Positions 1 through 5,356 of a stretch of DNA of 6,911 nucleotides are shown here, in pieces. Position numbers and translations under genes: made by a program. How positions within the stretch are numbered: the first letter of the stretch is position 1; every line of letters starts with the position of its first letter. Below the pieces are notes generated by a model. It was not told where the DNA came from and did not search any database. It saw nothing but the letters and a program-made list of their open reading frames with translations. Origin of the DNA: an uncultured Clostridia bacterium (lineage in GTDB: Bacteria > Bacillota > Clostridia > Oscillospirales > Oscillospiraceae); contig CAMWTG010000146.1 of NCBI GenBank assembly GCA_947177115.1, positions 1 through 6,911 on the forward strand, read 5' to 3'.

Positions 1-445
1 GGATCCCCTCATGGGGGGATTTGTTTTTGCGCTGATCCTGTAGTCCGTCCGGTCTATTGGACCGGCTCCCGTGTTGAGGGCGAAGCGTCTGTCCAACGAT
101 GTCGTTTTGGTCCCTACCGTATCACGCGAAGGGAGCTCCCGGGGTGCGTGGATGCGAACATTCCGTAGGGGCCGATGTCCCCATCGGCCTGCCGTTGACC
201 TGCGAGGTCCCGTCAGAACGGGCCGATGAGGGCACCGGCCCCTACGGGGGTGCAGATTCACAGTGCGCGGGTTGCTGGTGGTAGAAGGGCCAGGCATCAA
301 CGACCACCCCGGGAGATCCAGCGCGTATGACGGTAGGGGCCAAGCCGACATCCTGAAACAGGAGCAAGGCAGGAGAAACCGTACACGCAGTCCGGTAGGC
401 CGGACAGACCACAGGATCAGCGTAAAAAAACAAATTCCCCCGTAA
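1..445. repeat. Nested imperfect palindrome of about 445 bp, no gene
   Basis: The first 445 bases carry no convincing gene but fold back on themselves. Bases about 12-60 match the reverse complement of about 397-445 with few changes; both arms share the blocks AATTTG or GATTTG, a T-run, GCTGATCCTGT and GTCCGG. Further in, about 99-150 matches the reverse complement of about 293-350, sharing GATGTCG, CCCTACCG and CTCCCGGGGTG. Innermost, 163-189 pairs with 221-247. Small local hairpins also occur, for example ACCT-GCG-AGGT (199-209) and TCCGG-TAGG-CCGGA near 391-404. The arms differ by many substitutions and small indels, so this looks like two diverged inverted copies of one repeat, or an old non-autonomous element. 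The left end may run past the window. No transposase is seen and no target duplication can be tested. Confidence 0.72.
163..247. repeat. REP-like hairpin pair at the centre of the palindrome
   Basis: Two hairpins face each other here. GGCCGATG (170-177) pairs perfectly with CATCGGCC (182-189) across a TCCC loop. GGCCGATG (221-228) pairs with CACCGGCC (233-240) across AGGG with one mismatch. Each carries a flanking CGTAGGGG or its complement, so the whole of 163-189 can instead pair with 221-247. A TAGGGGCC-type core also recurs near 334-341 and, inverted and slightly changed, near 111-118. Hairpins built on a GTAGGGGC core are, from memory, widespread in intergenic DNA of gut Oscillospiraceae. 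That point is recollection, not a search result. Confidence 0.7.
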
Positions 446-448
446 TAA

Positions 449-650
449 GGTATCGCGCTTCGCGCGATGCCCTAAGGGATTCTTAAACCACAGGTTTAAG
501 TGACTTTTTGGTTACTTTTTGTTCACACAAAAAGTAACCGCAGGGTCCGGGGGCGCGCAGCCCCCGGGGTAACGAACAGAAATCATGCGGAGCGGCCCGC
601 AGGGCCGCAGAAGAAACCTGTCGTGCTGCGCACAGCGCGGCAAAAGAAGG
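449..650. repeat. Array of short perfect hairpins, dispersed intergenic repeat copy 1
   Basis: Six hairpins follow each other in 200 bp. They are: 449-471, an ATCGCGC stem with a TTC loop; 482-500, CTTAAACC-ACA-GGTTTAAG; 510-539, a perfect 13-bp stem starting GGTTACTTTTTGT with a TCAC loop; 547-567, CCGGGGGC/GCCCCCGG; 592-608, GCGGCCC-GCA-GGGCCGC; and 624-642, TGCTGCGC-ACA-GCGCGGCA with one wobble pair. The right end lies 15 bp beyond the clpC stop codon. None is followed by a clear T-run on the clpC strand, so they do not look like a standard terminator, though they could shield the 3' end of the clpC mRNA. A related copy lies inverted at the right edge of the window. It resembles REP/BIME-type dispersed elements. 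Confidence 0.78.
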
Positions 651-664
651 AATTATCTACCATT

Positions 665-3121
665 TTACACTCTTTCCTCCACAATAGCAAGCCCATTTTC
701 ACAAACCGCCAAAACAACCCCCTGGCCGCTGTGAAAGCGGCCAGACAAAACCCCCTCCGCCACGGTGTCCTCCACCTTCCGCCGGAGGGCCCTGCGCAGG
801 GGCCTCGCCCCGTTCGCAGGGTCATAACATTCCTCCGCCAGCATTTCAACGGCCTCCTCCTCAGCCCGGAGGGCAAGCCCCAACGGCTTCATCCGCTGCG
901 CCATCTCCGCCAGCATCCTCCGGGCGATCTCCTTCAGATCCATCTTATCCAGCTGCCGGAAAACGATCGTATCATCAATGCGGTTTAAAAACTCAGGCCG
1001 GAAGGTCCGCTTCAGCTCATCCGTCACCGAACGGCGGACCCGGTCCTGCCGGACCGCCTCCCCGTCCTCCTCCCCGGCAAAACCGAGAGAGTGCCCACCG
1101 GTGACCTGGCGTGCGCCTACATTGCTGGTCATCACCACCACCGCGTTGCGGAAATCCGCTCGCCGCCCATGACTGTCCGTAAGGCAACCGTCCTCCAGGA
1201 TCTGCAGCAGCAAGTTCCAAACCGACCAATGGGCCTTCTCGATCTCATCAAAAAGCACTACCGAATAGGGCCGTTTCCGGATCTTCTCCGTCAGCTGTCC
1301 CCCGTCCTCGTGACCCACATAGCCCGGAGGGGACCCCACCAGCCTGCTGGCGGCGTGGGCCTCCGCATACTCCGACATGTCAATGCGAATGAGCGCCTCC
1401 TCCTGTCCGAACATAGCCGCGGCCAGGGTCCGGCACAGCTCCGTCTTGCCCACGCCGCTGGGCCCCAACAGCAGAAAACTCCCCGTAGGCCGGTTGGGCT
1501 CCTTCAGCCCCACCCGCCCCCGGCGGATGGCCTTGGCCACAGCGGCCACCGCTTCGTCCTGGCCCACCAGCCGCTGTTTCAGCGTCTCCTCCAGCTCCAG
1601 CAGCCTCTCCCCTTCGTCCTGGGTCAGCCGCCGGACCGGGATGCCCGTCCACTCCGCCGCTACCGCCGCTACGTCCTCCTCCGTCACGGCGATCAGCTCA
1701 TCGGTGCGCTCCTCCGCCCACCGCTTCCGTGCCGCCTGCAGCTGGGTGGAAAAGTCCTCCTCCACGTCCCTCAGGCCGGCCGCCGCCTCATAGTCCTGCC
1801 CGGCGATGGCCTCCTCCTTCTCCCGGCGCACCGAGGCCAGGCGCTCCTCCAGCTCCTTCACCTCCGGCGACTGCGTCTCGCACTCCATCCGCACCCGGGC
1901 GCAGGCCTCGTCCATCAGGTCGATGGCCTTGTCCGGCAGAAAGCGGTCCGGCAGGTACCGGCGGCTCAGCTCCACCGCCGCACCCACCGCCTCATCGCTG
2001 ACGGCCAGCTTGTGGTGGGCCTCGTACTTGTCCCGCAGGCCCAGGAGGATCTCTACCGCCGCCTCCGGGGACGGCTCCTCCACCGCCACCGGCTGGAACC
2101 GGCGCTCCAAGGCCGCGTCCTTCTCGATATACCGCCGGTACTCATCCCGGGTGGTGGCCCCGATGACCCGAATCTCCGAGCGGCTGAGGGCGGGCTTGAG
2201 GATGTTGGCGGCGTCCACCGCCCCTTCCGCGCTGCCCGCCCCCACGATGGTGTGCAGCTCATCGATGAAGAGGATCACGTTGCCCATGCGCCGGATTTCC
2301 GCCAGGGCGTTCTTCACCCGTTCCTCGAACTCCCCCCGGTACTTGGTGCCCGCCAGCATCGCCGCCAGGTCGATGGACAGGATGTTCTTCCCCATCAGCT
2401 CCTCCGGCACATCGCCATTGACCACCCGCTGGGCCAGCCCCTCCGCCACGGCGGTCTTGCCCACGCCGGGCTCCCCCACCAATACCGGATTGTTCTTGGT
2501 CCGGCGGGACAGGATGCGCACGCACCGGGCGATCTCCCGGTCGCGCCCCACCACCGGGTCCAGCTTGCCCTCCCGGGCCAGAGCGTTGAGGCTGCGGGTG
2601 AACTGCTCCAGCACCTTGGACCTGGGGGCCTCCTCCCTCCTGGGGGCGGCAATGCGGGTGGGAGCCTCCCTGGGCAGGCGCTGGACCACGCTCATGCGCT
2701 GCAAAAGGGCGGCCTGCAGCTTCCTGGGGTCCGCCCCGATAGAGGCCAGCACCCGCATGGCCATAGTGCCGTTCTCCTTCAGGATGCCCAGCAGCAGATG
2801 CTCCGTGCCCACATAGCCCCCGCCAGAGCGCGCGGACTCCCCCACGGCGTTTTCAATGACCCGCTTGGCCCGGGGGGTCAGGCCCTGGGGCGGGGCCAGA
2901 CCCGCCAGCCCCGTACCCACGATCTCCGCAATGGCCGCCCGGGCTCTCTCTCCAGTGACGGCCTGCTCCGCCAGACACCGGTGGGCCGCGCCGCCCTCCT
3001 CCCGCAGAAGGCCCAGCAGCAGATGCTCGCTGCCTACGTAACTGTGGCCCAGCTCCTCCGCTGAGGCCTGGGCCAAGCGCAGGGCGTTCTGGGCCCTGGG
3101 GGTGAATCGGTTTTCATACAT
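665..3121 (-). CDS. clpC: ATP-dependent Clp protease ATP-binding subunit ClpC
   Basis: ClpC is a cytosolic hexameric Hsp100 unfoldase that feeds substrates to ClpP. The 818 residues show the full family order. Two Clp-N repeats lie at about 1-145. AAA1 has Walker A GEPGVGKT (216-223), Walker B ILFIDE (283-288) and arginines in ALERRF (337-342). A short middle domain at about 411-480 has a UVR-like stretch (434-454), typical of ClpC and not of the longer ClpB coiled coil. AAA2 has Walker A GPSGVGKT (553-560), Walker B VVLFDEIEKAH (621-631), FLNRID (711-716) and sensor-2 GARPLRR (771-777). LGF (679-681) fits the ClpP-binding loop. Length is normal and no key residue is missing. The ATG at 3121 gives the expected MYENRFTPRA start, with GAGAGGA about 10 nt upstream. 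The gene is not preceded by ctsR, mcsA or mcsB and no CtsR- or HrcA-type operator is visible. It diverges from the ferredoxin gene across 153 bp. Confidence 0.97.
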   Translation of the reverse strand: MYENRFTPRAQNALRLAQASAEELGHSYVGSEHLLLGLLREEGGAAHRCLAEQAVTGERARAAIAEIVGTGLAGLAPPQGLTPRAKRVIENAVGESARSGGGYVGTEHLLLGILKENGTMAMRVLASIGADPRKLQAALLQRMSVVQRLPREAPTRIAAPRREEAPRSKVLEQFTRSLNALAREGKLDPVVGRDREIARCVRILSRRTKNNPVLVGEPGVGKTAVAEGLAQRVVNGDVPEELMGKNILSIDLAAMLAGTKYRGEFEERVKNALAEIRRMGNVILFIDELHTIVGAGSAEGAVDAANILKPALSRSEIRVIGATTRDEYRRYIEKDAALERRFQPVAVEEPSPEAAVEILLGLRDKYEAHHKLAVSDEAVGAAVELSRRYLPDRFLPDKAIDLMDEACARVRMECETQSPEVKELEERLASVRREKEEAIAGQDYEAAAGLRDVEEDFSTQLQAARKRWAEERTDELIAVTEEDVAAVAAEWTGIPVRRLTQDEGERLLELEETLKQRLVGQDEAVAAVAKAIRRGRVGLKEPNRPTGSFLLLGPSGVGKTELCRTLAAAMFGQEEALIRIDMSEYAEAHAASRLVGSPPGYVGHEDGGQLTEKIRKRPYSVVLFDEIEKAHWSVWNLLLQILEDGCLTDSHGRRADFRNAVVVMTSNVGARQVTGGHSLGFAGEEDGEAVRQDRVRRSVTDELKRTFRPEFLNRIDDTIVFRQLDKMDLKEIARRMLAEMAQRMKPLGLALRAEEEAVEMLAEECYDPANGARPLRRALRRKVEDTVAEGVLSGRFHSGQGVVLAVCENGLAIVEERV

Positions 3122-3215
3122 GCTCCCAACGTCCTCTCTGTCGATGGTTTTTCCTGTTCAGTATGCCCCCGCCAACGGCTTTTACACATTTCTCCCCCGG
3201 CGGATGAATTTGCAC

Positions 3216-3243
3216 TTGCATTTTTCAAAGTTCATGTTACAAT
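3216..3243 (+). promoter_or_regulatory. Sigma-A type promoter of the ferredoxin gene
   Basis: TTGCAT (3216-3221) and TACAAT (3238-3243) are separated by 16 bp, and TG at 3235-3236 gives an extended -10. The ferredoxin start codon lies 31 bp further on, with AAGGAGGT in between. The element is in the clpC-ferredoxin divergent region, so regulators binding here could affect both genes. No equally good clpC promoter was found on the minus strand. Confidence 0.6.
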
Positions 3244-3274
3244 AAGGGTACCCATTCTAAGGAGGTAATCATTC

Positions 3275-3445
3275 ATGGCTCACAAGATCACCGATGCTTG
3301 CGTCAGCTGCGGCTCCTGCGCCGAGAACTGCCCCGTTGAGGCCATTTCTCAGGGCGATACCCAGTATGTCATTGACGCTGATGCCTGTGTGGACTGCGGC
3401 GCCTGCGCTGCCAACTGCCCCACCGAGGCCATTGTTGCCGAGTAA
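3275..3445 (+). CDS. Clostridial-type 2[4Fe-4S] ferredoxin
   Basis: This 56-residue protein carries electrons at low potential between cytosolic redox enzymes of anaerobes, such as pyruvate:ferredoxin oxidoreductase, hydrogenase or Rnf-type complexes; the partner here is unknown. Two CxxCxxCxxxCP motifs bind one [4Fe-4S] cluster each: C9-C12-C15-C19 (CVSCGSCAENCP) and C38-C41-C44-C48 (CVDCGACAANCP). The two halves are internally similar (NCPVEAI and NCPTEAI), as expected for this duplicated family, and the length is normal. The start ATG is preceded by a near-perfect Shine-Dalgarno, AAGGAGGT, about 8-9 nt upstream. It is a single-gene unit with its own promoter and a strong terminator just after the stop, so high, independent expression is likely. 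It is too short for the ferredoxins with extra domains and lacks extra cysteines. Confidence 0.96.
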   Translation: MAHKITDACVSCGSCAENCPVEAISQGDTQYVIDADACVDCGACAANCPTEAIVAE

Positions 3446-3455
3446 GGTACATCGC

Positions 3456-3494
3456 AAAAATCCCCGTCCTCCGCTGTGAGGACGGGGATTTTTG
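3456..3494 (+). terminator. Rho-independent terminator after the ferredoxin gene
   Basis: A perfect 16-bp stem (3456-3471 with 3478-3493) has a CGCTGT loop. Its G+C core is TCCCCGTCCTC and its outer five pairs are A-T, so the descending arm ends in TTTTT. It begins 11 bases after the ferredoxin stop. The A-run on the left arm would let it work in both directions, but no minus-strand gene ends here. Confidence 0.93.
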
Positions 3495-3606
3495 TTTATG
3501 TGGCATTTATCGATACTATTCCCCGATTAGAAATGCAATGCCGTTACCGGGCAGAAATTTAGGAATAGCAGTGGTTTGAGGCTCGAATTTAACGTTCTTT
3601 TTGATA

Positions 3607-3625
3607 CTTTTTCTTTAAGAAAAAG
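3607..3625. repeat. AT-rich palindrome upstream of the HTH-AbrB operon
   Basis: CTTTTTCTT (3607-3615) and AAGAAAAAG (3617-3625) are perfect inverted repeats around a single T. There is no G+C core and no gene ends nearby, so a terminator is unlikely. It lies about 90 bp before the HTH start codon and could be a distal regulator-binding site. AbrB-type proteins favour AT-rich DNA, which makes autoregulation possible, but this is inference. Otherwise 3495-3643 shows nothing recognisable. Confidence 0.4.
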
Positions 3626-3643
3626 CATGTCAAATCAACAAAT

Positions 3644-3673
3644 TTGCAAAAATTACGCGTATGCGTATACGCA
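3644..3673 (+). promoter_or_regulatory. Candidate promoter with overlapping palindromic operator
   Basis: TGCGTATACGCA (3662-3673) is a perfect 12-bp palindrome. It belongs to a cluster of half-sites: GCGTAT at 3657-3662 and 3663-3668, and the inverted ATACGC at 3667-3672. A possible -35 TTGCAA (3644-3649) lies 16 bp before a possible -10 TATACG (3666-3671) inside the palindrome. A repressor bound there would block transcription of the HTH-AbrB pair. The HTH protein encoded 42 bp downstream is the obvious candidate to bind it. The palindrome is certain; its role and the exact promoter are inferred, and another -10 (CATAAT, 3680-3685) cannot be excluded. Confidence 0.5.
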
Positions 3674-3714
3674 ACGGCGCATAATACGATACTCTTTAAT
3701 CGAGGTGGGGCACT

Positions 3715-3957
3715 ATGCGCATGAAAGAAGCTGTTGTCAACCGCTTCCAAGACCTGTGCCGGGAGCGGGGCATCAAATACAACGAATTGGCCACGCTGTC
3801 CGGCGTAACTCCTTCCACCGTTTACAGCATGATGGACAAACGCCGCAAGGACGTATCCGTTGTGACAATCAAAAAACTTTGCGATGGGCTGGGCATCCCT
3901 ATTCCGGAATTTTTTAATGCCCCCTGTTTTGAGAAATTGGAACAGGAGATATATTAA
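3715..3957 (+). CDS. Small Cro/C1 (XRE)-type HTH transcriptional regulator
   Basis: This 80-residue protein is essentially one Cro/C1-type DNA-binding domain. The helix-turn-helix lies at about residues 22-41, with NELATLSGVTPSTVYSMM showing the usual pattern: helix 2, a Gly turn and a Ser/Thr-rich recognition helix. The stretch VTIKKLCDGLGIPIPEFF (50-67) is the standard closing part of these domains. No sensor or dimerisation domain follows, only a short acidic tail. ATG at 3715 is preferred over the in-frame ATG at 3721 because GAGGTG lies 7 nt before it. The AbrB-like gene starts 16 nt after its stop with its own AGGAGG, so the two form an operon. A palindrome overlaps the likely promoter, which suggests self-repression. 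Its targets are unknown. Confidence 0.88.
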   Translation: MRMKEAVVNRFQDLCRERGIKYNELATLSGVTPSTVYSMMDKRRKDVSVVTIKKLCDGLGIPIPEFFNAPCFEKLEQEIY

Positions 3958-3973
3958 AAACAGGAGGACCCTT

Positions 3974-4252
3974 ATGAAATCAACTGGCATTGTGCGCCGC
4001 ATCGATGAAATGGGCCGGATCGTGCTGCCCGCCGAGCTGCGCCGCACCATGGATATCTCGGACCGGGAGACCATGGAGATCTTTACCGATGGCTCCGCCA
4101 TCATCCTGAAAAAGTATACCCCCGCCTGCATCTTCTGCGACAGCGGCCGCACTGTCTCCCTCTTCAAAGGCAAAAACATCTGCGCCAGGTGCCTGCGGCA
4201 GCTGCGGGAATCCCCGGCGGACGCAGAGGAGGAGCCGCCAGAGTCCGTATGA
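3974..4252 (+). CDS. AbrB/SpoVT-family regulator with C-terminal zinc-ribbon-like tail
   Basis: The 92-residue protein begins with a swapped-hairpin AbrB/MazE/SpoVT DNA-binding domain (about 1-50). The diagnostic TGIVRRIDEMGRIVLPAELR (4-23) and the later DGSAIILKKY strand are visible. The family gives dimeric transition-state regulators such as AbrB, Abh and SpoVT. The second half has C52-x-x-C55 and C70-x-x-C73, an arrangement suited to one metal ion, probably zinc; I recall similar tails in clostridial AbrB proteins. The tail after residue 78 is acidic and likely disordered. AGGAGG is 5-6 nt before the ATG. It is the second gene of an operon with the HTH regulator and is followed by a terminator at 4318. 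A MazE-type antitoxin is unlikely because no toxin gene follows. Confidence 0.9.
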   Translation: MKSTGIVRRIDEMGRIVLPAELRRTMDISDRETMEIFTDGSAIILKKYTPACIFCDSGRTVSLFKGKNICARCLRQLRESPADAEEEPPESV

Positions 4253-4317
4253 CCCCCTGCGGGTCCCTCCATCCCCGGAGGTTCCGGGAATTTCCTAAAA
4301 TTTCTTGTGATCCTGTT

Positions 4318-4339
4318 CAAAAAAGGCTTGCCTTTTTTG
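4318..4339 (+). terminator. Rho-independent terminator of the HTH-AbrB operon
   Basis: CAAAAAAGGC (4318-4327) pairs with GCCTTTTTTG (4330-4339) around TT; in practice a shorter stem with a larger loop would form, ending in a six-T run. It lies 65 bp after the AbrB stop. Direct repeats GTTCAA flank it (4315-4320 and 4339-4344). The T-run overlaps the -35 of the next promoter. Confidence 0.72.
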
Positions 4340-4365
4340 TTCAAGTGTGCTAAAGTATAGATAAT
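4337..4365 (+). promoter_or_regulatory. Promoter of the 25-codon ORF
   Basis: TTGTTC (4337-4342) and GATAAT (4360-4365) are separated by an ideal 17 bp. Transcription would start near 4372, only about 20 nt before the start codon at 4393. The region is AT-rich compared with its surroundings. Confidence 0.6.
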
Positions 4366-4392
4366 CTAATATGGAAGGAAGTGATAGCAGAC

Positions 4393-4470
4393 ATGACCAT
4401 TACTTTCACCGGCGTCGACATTGACGACATGATCTTCGGTGAGCGCGAGACCACCATTAGCGAGCGGTAA
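4393..4470 (+). CDS. Putative free-standing 25-aa acidic peptide, unknown function
   Basis: A 25-codon ORF begins MTITFTGVDIDDM and ends with ETTISER. GGAAGGAAGTG lies about 10 nt before the ATG, a 17-bp-spaced promoter lies before that, and a terminator begins 34 bp after the stop. The peptide has six acidic residues and two arginines and no cysteine, membrane segment or signal peptide, so it should be soluble and negatively charged. Its codons are ordinary for this genome. I do not recognise the family. No RiPP enzyme, toxin or exporter specific to it is adjacent, although an MFS operon converges from the other side. Alternatives are a small regulatory RNA of about 165 nt that is weakly translated, or the remnant of a longer gene. 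The full set of expression signals around so small an ORF argues for a real transcript; translation is less certain. Confidence 0.5.
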   Translation: MTITFTGVDIDDMIFGERETTISER

Positions 4471-4503
4471 TCCCTCTCCCAGGCGATATGAAGAATCGGA
4501 AGG

Positions 4504-4537
4504 CCACGCTGTAAGAAAAGCGTGGGTTTTTTATTTT
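4504..4537 (+). terminator. Rho-independent terminator of the peptide unit
   Basis: CCACGCT (4504-4510) pairs with AGCGTGG (4519-4525) around an 8-nt loop and is followed by G, six Ts, A and five Ts. It ends transcription of the short unit starting near 4372 and protects the convergent SDR gene from read-through. Confidence 0.9.
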
Positions 4538-4577
4538 TATGTCAAACTGTGTAACGCGTCTCACTTGGAGACAATGA

Positions 4578-4618
4578 GCCCGGCCCCTGGAACTCCAGGA
4601 GCCGGGCCGCTATTTTTT
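4578..4618. terminator. Hairpin between convergent units, probably bidirectional
   Basis: A 14-bp stem (4578-4591 with 4594-4607, one mismatched or wobble pair) begins GCCCGGC and is followed on the plus strand by CGCTA and six Ts. Read on the plus strand it is a second terminator behind 4504-4537. Read on the minus strand it begins 10 bases after the SDR stop and probably ends the MFS-SDR transcript, although no T-run follows it on that strand. Confidence 0.7.
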
Positions 4619-5351
4619 ATACGATGAATCCTCCGTCCACCGTCAGCACCTGTCCGGTGATGAAGTCCGCGTCCTCCCGGGCCAGGAAGGCCACGGCCCG
4701 GGCGATGTCCTCGGTTGTCCCCAGCCGTCCGGCGGGGGTCTGGCCGATAAGGGAGGCGATGGTCTCCTCCCCCAGCCCCTTCACCATGTCGGTGGCGATC
4801 ACTCCCGGCGCAACGCAGTTCACCCGGATGTGGGACGGGGCCAGCTCCATGGCCAGGGAGCGGGTCAGCCCGACCACCGCCGCCTTGGACGCGGCGTAGG
4901 CCACCTCGCAGGCCGCTCCTCGCAGCCCCCAGATGGAGGAGATGTTCACAATGCACCCCGCCTTTTCATGGAGCATGTGGGGCAGCACCGCCTGGATGGT
5001 GTGGAACGCCCCATCGGCGTGGACGGCAAACATCCTGCGCCACAGCTCCTCCGGGGTATCCTGGAACAGGTCGTTCTGGGCGATCCCCGCATTATTCACC
5101 AGCAGATCCACAGGGCCGATGGCCCGCTCCGCCTCCCGGATGGCGGCTGTGACCGCCTCCCGGTCCGCCACGTCCGCCCGGACGGCCAGGGCCCTGCCCC
5201 CCTGCTCCCGGATCTCTGCGGCCAGCTCCTCCGCCAGCCCCTCCGACTGCAGGTAGTTGATGCCCACGGCATAGCCCTCCGCCGCCAGCTGCCGGACGAT
5301 GGCCCGCCCGATGCCACGGCTCCCGCCGGTGACGAACGCTGTTTTTCCCAT
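4617..5351 (-). CDS. Short-chain dehydrogenase/reductase, FabG/YmfI-like
   Basis: This is a classical 244-residue SDR, a cytosolic NAD(P)H-dependent oxidoreductase. The Rossmann motif TGGSRGIG is at 8-15, NNAG at 86-89, the catalytic serine in NISS (136-139), and YAASK supplies Y152 and K156. The second strand (GINYLQSE) lacks the acidic residue that selects NAD, and R12 follows the glycine motif, so NADPH is likely. The stretch SSIWGLRGAACEVAYAASK and the ending DFITGQVLTVDGGFIV resemble proteins annotated as EF-P 5-aminopentanone reductase (YmfI), which finishes a lysine modification on elongation factor P; plain FabG or another ketoreductase remains possible. Where FabG has its tetrad Asn (around 111, NxxG), this protein reads VHADG, with His. 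It starts 5 nt after the MFS stop, and the GAGGAGGAA ending the MFS gene is its ribosome binding site, implying coupled translation. Confidence 0.93.
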   Translation of the reverse strand: MGKTAFVTGGSRGIGRAIVRQLAAEGYAVGINYLQSEGLAEELAAEIREQGGRALAVRADVADREAVTAAIREAERAIGPVDLLVNNAGIAQNDLFQDTPEELWRRMFAVHADGAFHTIQAVLPHMLHEKAGCIVNISSIWGLRGAACEVAYAASKAAVVGLTRSLAMELAPSHIRVNCVAPGVIATDMVKGLGEETIASLIGQTPAGRLGTTEDIARAVAFLAREDADFITGQVLTVDGGFIV

Positions 5352-5356
5352 AAGCT

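Noticed and set aside
99..445. Short open frames of about 60 codons in the palindrome
   Set aside because: Present on both strands, with no ribosome binding site or recognisable composition; products of repeat sequence.
449..650. CRISPR array
   Set aside because: The hairpins differ from each other in sequence and there are no regular repeats with unique spacers.
500..988. A 162-codon plus-strand open frame starting in the hairpin repeat
   Set aside because: Its first part is a translation of the dispersed repeat and the rest is antisense to clpC; no ribosome binding site or domain.
1091..3064. A 657-codon plus-strand open frame opposite clpC
   Set aside because: It lies entirely antisense to a perfectly conserved clpC, is rich in Arg, Pro, His, Gln and Leu and shows no domain; it is a mirror of GC-rich codons.
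3974..4470. Toxin-antitoxin pair (MazE-like AbrB protein with the 25-aa ORF as toxin)
   Set aside because: The AbrB-like protein has a zinc-ribbon tail of the transition-regulator type, the peptide is acidic and not membrane-active, and it has a separate promoter and terminator.
4491..4517. An 8-codon ORF (MKNRKATL) after the 25-aa ORF
   Set aside because: It runs into the terminator stem and has no good Shine-Dalgarno; most likely chance.
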